Positions 5,371-7,322 of a stretch of DNA of 7,322 bases are shown piece after piece. The notes under the pieces are model-generated. The model ran no database searches. It saw nothing but the letters and a program-made list of their open reading frames with translations, and was not told the DNA's origin. Origin of the DNA: Planctomycetota bacterium. GTDB taxonomy: Bacteria > Planctomycetota > Phycisphaerae > WQYP01. The translations under genes were made by a program, and so were the position numbers. The stretch covers positions 1 to 7,322 of the forward strand of contig JAMDCX010000028.1 of assembly GCA_023489375.1 (NCBI GenBank), given 5' to 3'. Each line of letters starts with the position of its first letter. Positions within the stretch are counted from its first letter, which is position 1.

Positions 5371-6483
5371 ATGGTAAACGAAAGTCAACATGTTCCGCGT
5401 GGCCCGATTTCAGTCCGATTCGCCACCATTGGAACTTTTGTATTGGGGGTTATCCTTCTATTTTTGGGTATATGTCTGGCATTAAATCGCGCCGTTCAAC
5501 AACAGTGGCGATCTAATGTCGATAGTACCGCGTCCATTACCATCGATCTCGGTTCTCAGTTGCCTGGGCAGATATTGCAGCGCCGGGTAGTAATCCGCAA
5601 TACTGGCTCACAAACCATGCACTTTACACAAATAATGACATCGTGCGGATGTCTGCAAAGCACGTTGCAACCGCAAACCATACGAGCGGGAGCGGCCAGT
5701 ATCCTGACTCTCCAAATTGCCACCCGCCCGTGGACGGGCCCTGAACTGGTCACGGTTACCTTGATGGGAACTATGAAAGCCGCTCCTCTGGTGCGACGAT
5801 ACTTGGTCCGGTACACCGTCCGGCGACTCATTCGTATCCGCGGTACACAGGATAACAGCGGCGAACCGTATTACTTGGACATCGGCACATTATCAGTCGG
5901 TGCAAAACCAAAGCCATTCCAAGTTTCCATAACGCGCGGCACCTATCCCCCCCATTGGGATACGTTGCGGTGCTCCACCAGCGACCCAAGGCTGGCCGCG
6001 AAAGTTCGACCAATTGGCAGAGATTCGTGGATGCTGTCCCTGATTCCAAGGGGACTTACTATTTTAGGATCTCAGTCCTACCAGCTGCGGTTTTCGTTCT
6101 ATCGTGGTGGCAAGGAACTGCCGTACCATTATTCTCAACCTGTAAATTTCATGGTGCGGGGGCCGGTGAGCATCGAGCCGGACAGCATATTTTTCGGTGC
6201 CGTTCCGTACGACTCAACCGTTATCAAGCATCTCCAACTCGTCACCAGCGCGACGGGTCAGATAGGGAAAGGCAGGATTCTTTCCGCGACATCGACCGAT
6301 CCGTGCCATGCCGTGGTGGCGGTCACTGGCGGCGGCAAGGGCCTACGGGCCACGTTCCACGCGGCAGGTACCCAAGGCAGGTCCACAGGCCGTTTTTTAG
6401 TAACAGCGAGATACGGTGATTCGCAATATCAATTCCGTGTGGATTATTTAGTCTACGTCCTCGGAAAAGGGGGGAAGAAATGA
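5371..6483 (+). CDS. Membrane-anchored DUF1573 protein, module 2
   Basis: The 370-residue product has one N-terminal transmembrane helix (about 17-38, FATIGTFVLGVILLFLGICL) after a short polar head, so it is probably anchored with the bulk outside the cytoplasm. Residues 55-118 form a DUF1573 domain: ITIDLGSQLPGQ, a VVIRNTGSQ strand and the diagnostic TSCGCL at 90-95. A second Ig-like repeat probably starts near residue 265 (SIEPDSIFFGAVPYDSTV), without the Cys pair. AAGGA at 5357-5361, 9 nt before the ATG, supports the start. It is the counterpart of the DUF1573 gene of module 1 but differs in having an anchor in place of a cleavable signal. Its stop codon overlaps the next start (ATGA at 6480-6483), which implies translational coupling with the MauE-like gene. 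Confidence 0.87.
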   Translation: MVNESQHVPRGPISVRFATIGTFVLGVILLFLGICLALNRAVQQQWRSNVDSTASITIDLGSQLPGQILQRRVVIRNTGSQTMHFTQIMTSCGCLQSTLQPQTIRAGAASILTLQIATRPWTGPELVTVTLMGTMKAAPLVRRYLVRYTVRRLIRIRGTQDNSGEPYYLDIGTLSVGAKPKPFQVSITRGTYPPHWDTLRCSTSDPRLAAKVRPIGRDSWMLSLIPRGLTILGSQSYQLRFSFYRGGKELPYHYSQPVNFMVRGPVSIEPDSIFFGAVPYDSTVIKHLQLVTSATGQIGKGRILSATSTDPCHAVVAVTGGGKGLRATFHAAGTQGRSTGRFLVTARYGDSQYQFRVDYLVYVLGKGGKK

Positions 6484-7322
6484 TGGACGTCCGCCTCGAC
6501 ACCAACCAGGCCAAAGCACCTGCCGGAGGGGTCCGGTGCGTGCAAAATCCGGGCGGCACGCCGGGGTGCGTGGTCGGAAATATCGTGAGCCTATATCGAG
6601 GGCGTTTCCACCGGGTATTTTGCATCGCCGTCGGCGCGATATTGCTCCTCTCCGCCGCCTTAAAATCGTGGCAATATTTACAATCGCCAATCCCCCCGTA
6701 CGAACTGCAACATTTTCCCGGCCTGGAACCCGTGCTGATCGCCTGGGAAACTTTCTTCGGCCTGTGGCTGATCAGTGGCGCGTTACCAATCGCCTCGCGG
6801 CGGGTGGCGATTGGCTGCTTCAGCGTTTTCGGATGTTATGCGTTATATGAGGCCGTTTCCGGAAGAACTTCCTGCGGCTGCTTCGGCCAGGTGCATGTTA
6901 ATCCCTGGTACACATTTATTCTCGATGTTTCTCTGGTGCTGATGCTGACATTCGTTGGCAAACACGGGACGGGAAACGCCGAGCCTTCCCGGTGGGCGCA
7001 AAAGAAGTGGCCGGTGGCCGCCGCGGCGGCAGTCGTCTTGGCGGTTGGCTTTGCGGCGGCCATGGTGCATCCGAAAGTTGTTTCCGCCGCCAACGGTTTG
7101 GCTACCGCTCATGCCGGAAAATTGGTCATTCTGGAACCGGACCATTGGCTTGGCCATCGGCTGCCGGTGCTGGCAGATATTGTATCTGTATCTTGTCGGC
7201 CGGGGGCGACCGGGCTACAACATGAGGCGGCCAAGTTACAGTGGACCGGGGATCTTCGACAGGATGTCGATGACACAGGAATCACCGGACTACAACCCCG
7301 GATGGATGGAGCGCATAAAATG
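6480..7322 (+). CDS. MauE/DoxX-like membrane protein, 3' end beyond window
   Basis: The 281 visible residues contain about five hydrophobic helices (near 45-65, 83-104, 109-127, 142-160 and 178-197). The motif TSCGCFGQ at 130-137 followed by NPWYTFILDV is typical of the MauE branch of the DoxX-like family, named after the methylamine utilisation protein needed for maturation of the Cys-rich small subunit of methylamine dehydrogenase. Some relatives carry a C-terminal thioredoxin-like domain; the phrase VILEPDHWLGHRLPVLADI at 216-234 resembles the linker before such a domain, but no CxxC appears before the window ends. The start ATG 6480 overlaps the previous stop by 4 bp and has an AAGGGG-like purine run just upstream (6468-6479); a second ATG follows directly. 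The 40-residue cytoplasmic head is unusually polar. A role in disulfide or thiol chemistry for the neighbouring Cys-rich peptides is inference. Confidence 0.8.
   Translation, partial: MMDVRLDTNQAKAPAGGVRCVQNPGGTPGCVVGNIVSLYRGRFHRVFCIAVGAILLLSAALKSWQYLQSPIPPYELQHFPGLEPVLIAWETFFGLWLISGALPIASRRVAIGCFSVFGCYALYEAVSGRTSCGCFGQVHVNPWYTFILDVSLVLMLTFVGKHGTGNAEPSRWAQKKWPVAAAAAVVLAVGFAAAMVHPKVVSAANGLATAHAGKLVILEPDHWLGHRLPVLADIVSVSCRPGATGLQHEAAKLQWTGDLRQDVDDTGITGLQPRMDGAHKM

Noticed and set aside
7222..7322. A new gene starting at ATG 7222 in another frame
   Set aside because: There is no convincing ribosome binding site, it overlaps the still-open MauE-like frame, and only about 33 codons are visible.

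Overview
The window looks like a planctomycete chromosome fragment, most plausibly from the Phycisphaerae. This rests on gene content, not on a marker gene: an ECF-sigma-like protein with a transmembrane tail, DUF1573 proteins, secreted LolA-like proteins, and a MauE-type membrane protein with an SCGCFG motif. All supported genes are on the + strand. No rRNA, tRNA, CRISPR array, transposase or convincing intrinsic terminator was seen.

Layout. Positions 40-1056 hold a fragmentary ECF sigma-like gene: region 4 plus a membrane helix, with no visible region 2 and an odd tail. An AT-rich gap of about 275 nt follows and contains a perfect 12-bp inverted repeat. Module 1 comes next: a secreted Cys-rich peptide (1332-1787), a secreted LolA-like protein (1871-2743) and a secreted DUF1573 protein (2793-3788). 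After 150 nt, module 2 repeats the same order: a second Cys-rich peptide (3939-4280), a LolA-like protein (4360-5334) and a membrane-anchored DUF1573 protein (5371-6483). A MauE-like membrane protein starts at 6480, overlaps the previous gene by 4 bp, and runs off the window end.

The main observation is that this three-gene module is present twice in tandem. The two copies are announced by an almost identical 88-nt element (84/88 identical) covering a hairpin, the 5' leader, the ribosome binding site and the first ten codons (MFSKIHNRFN). The signal peptide and the first few mature residues are also conserved, but the Cys-rich cores differ in length, sequence and cysteine count (12 versus 6). 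The LolA-like and DUF1573 members are diverged paralogues.

Working model (inference): each module exports a small cysteine-rich polypeptide with two dedicated periplasmic or envelope partners, and the MauE-like protein, whose family is linked to disulfide or thiol chemistry, may serve both. The biological function of the peptides is unknown.
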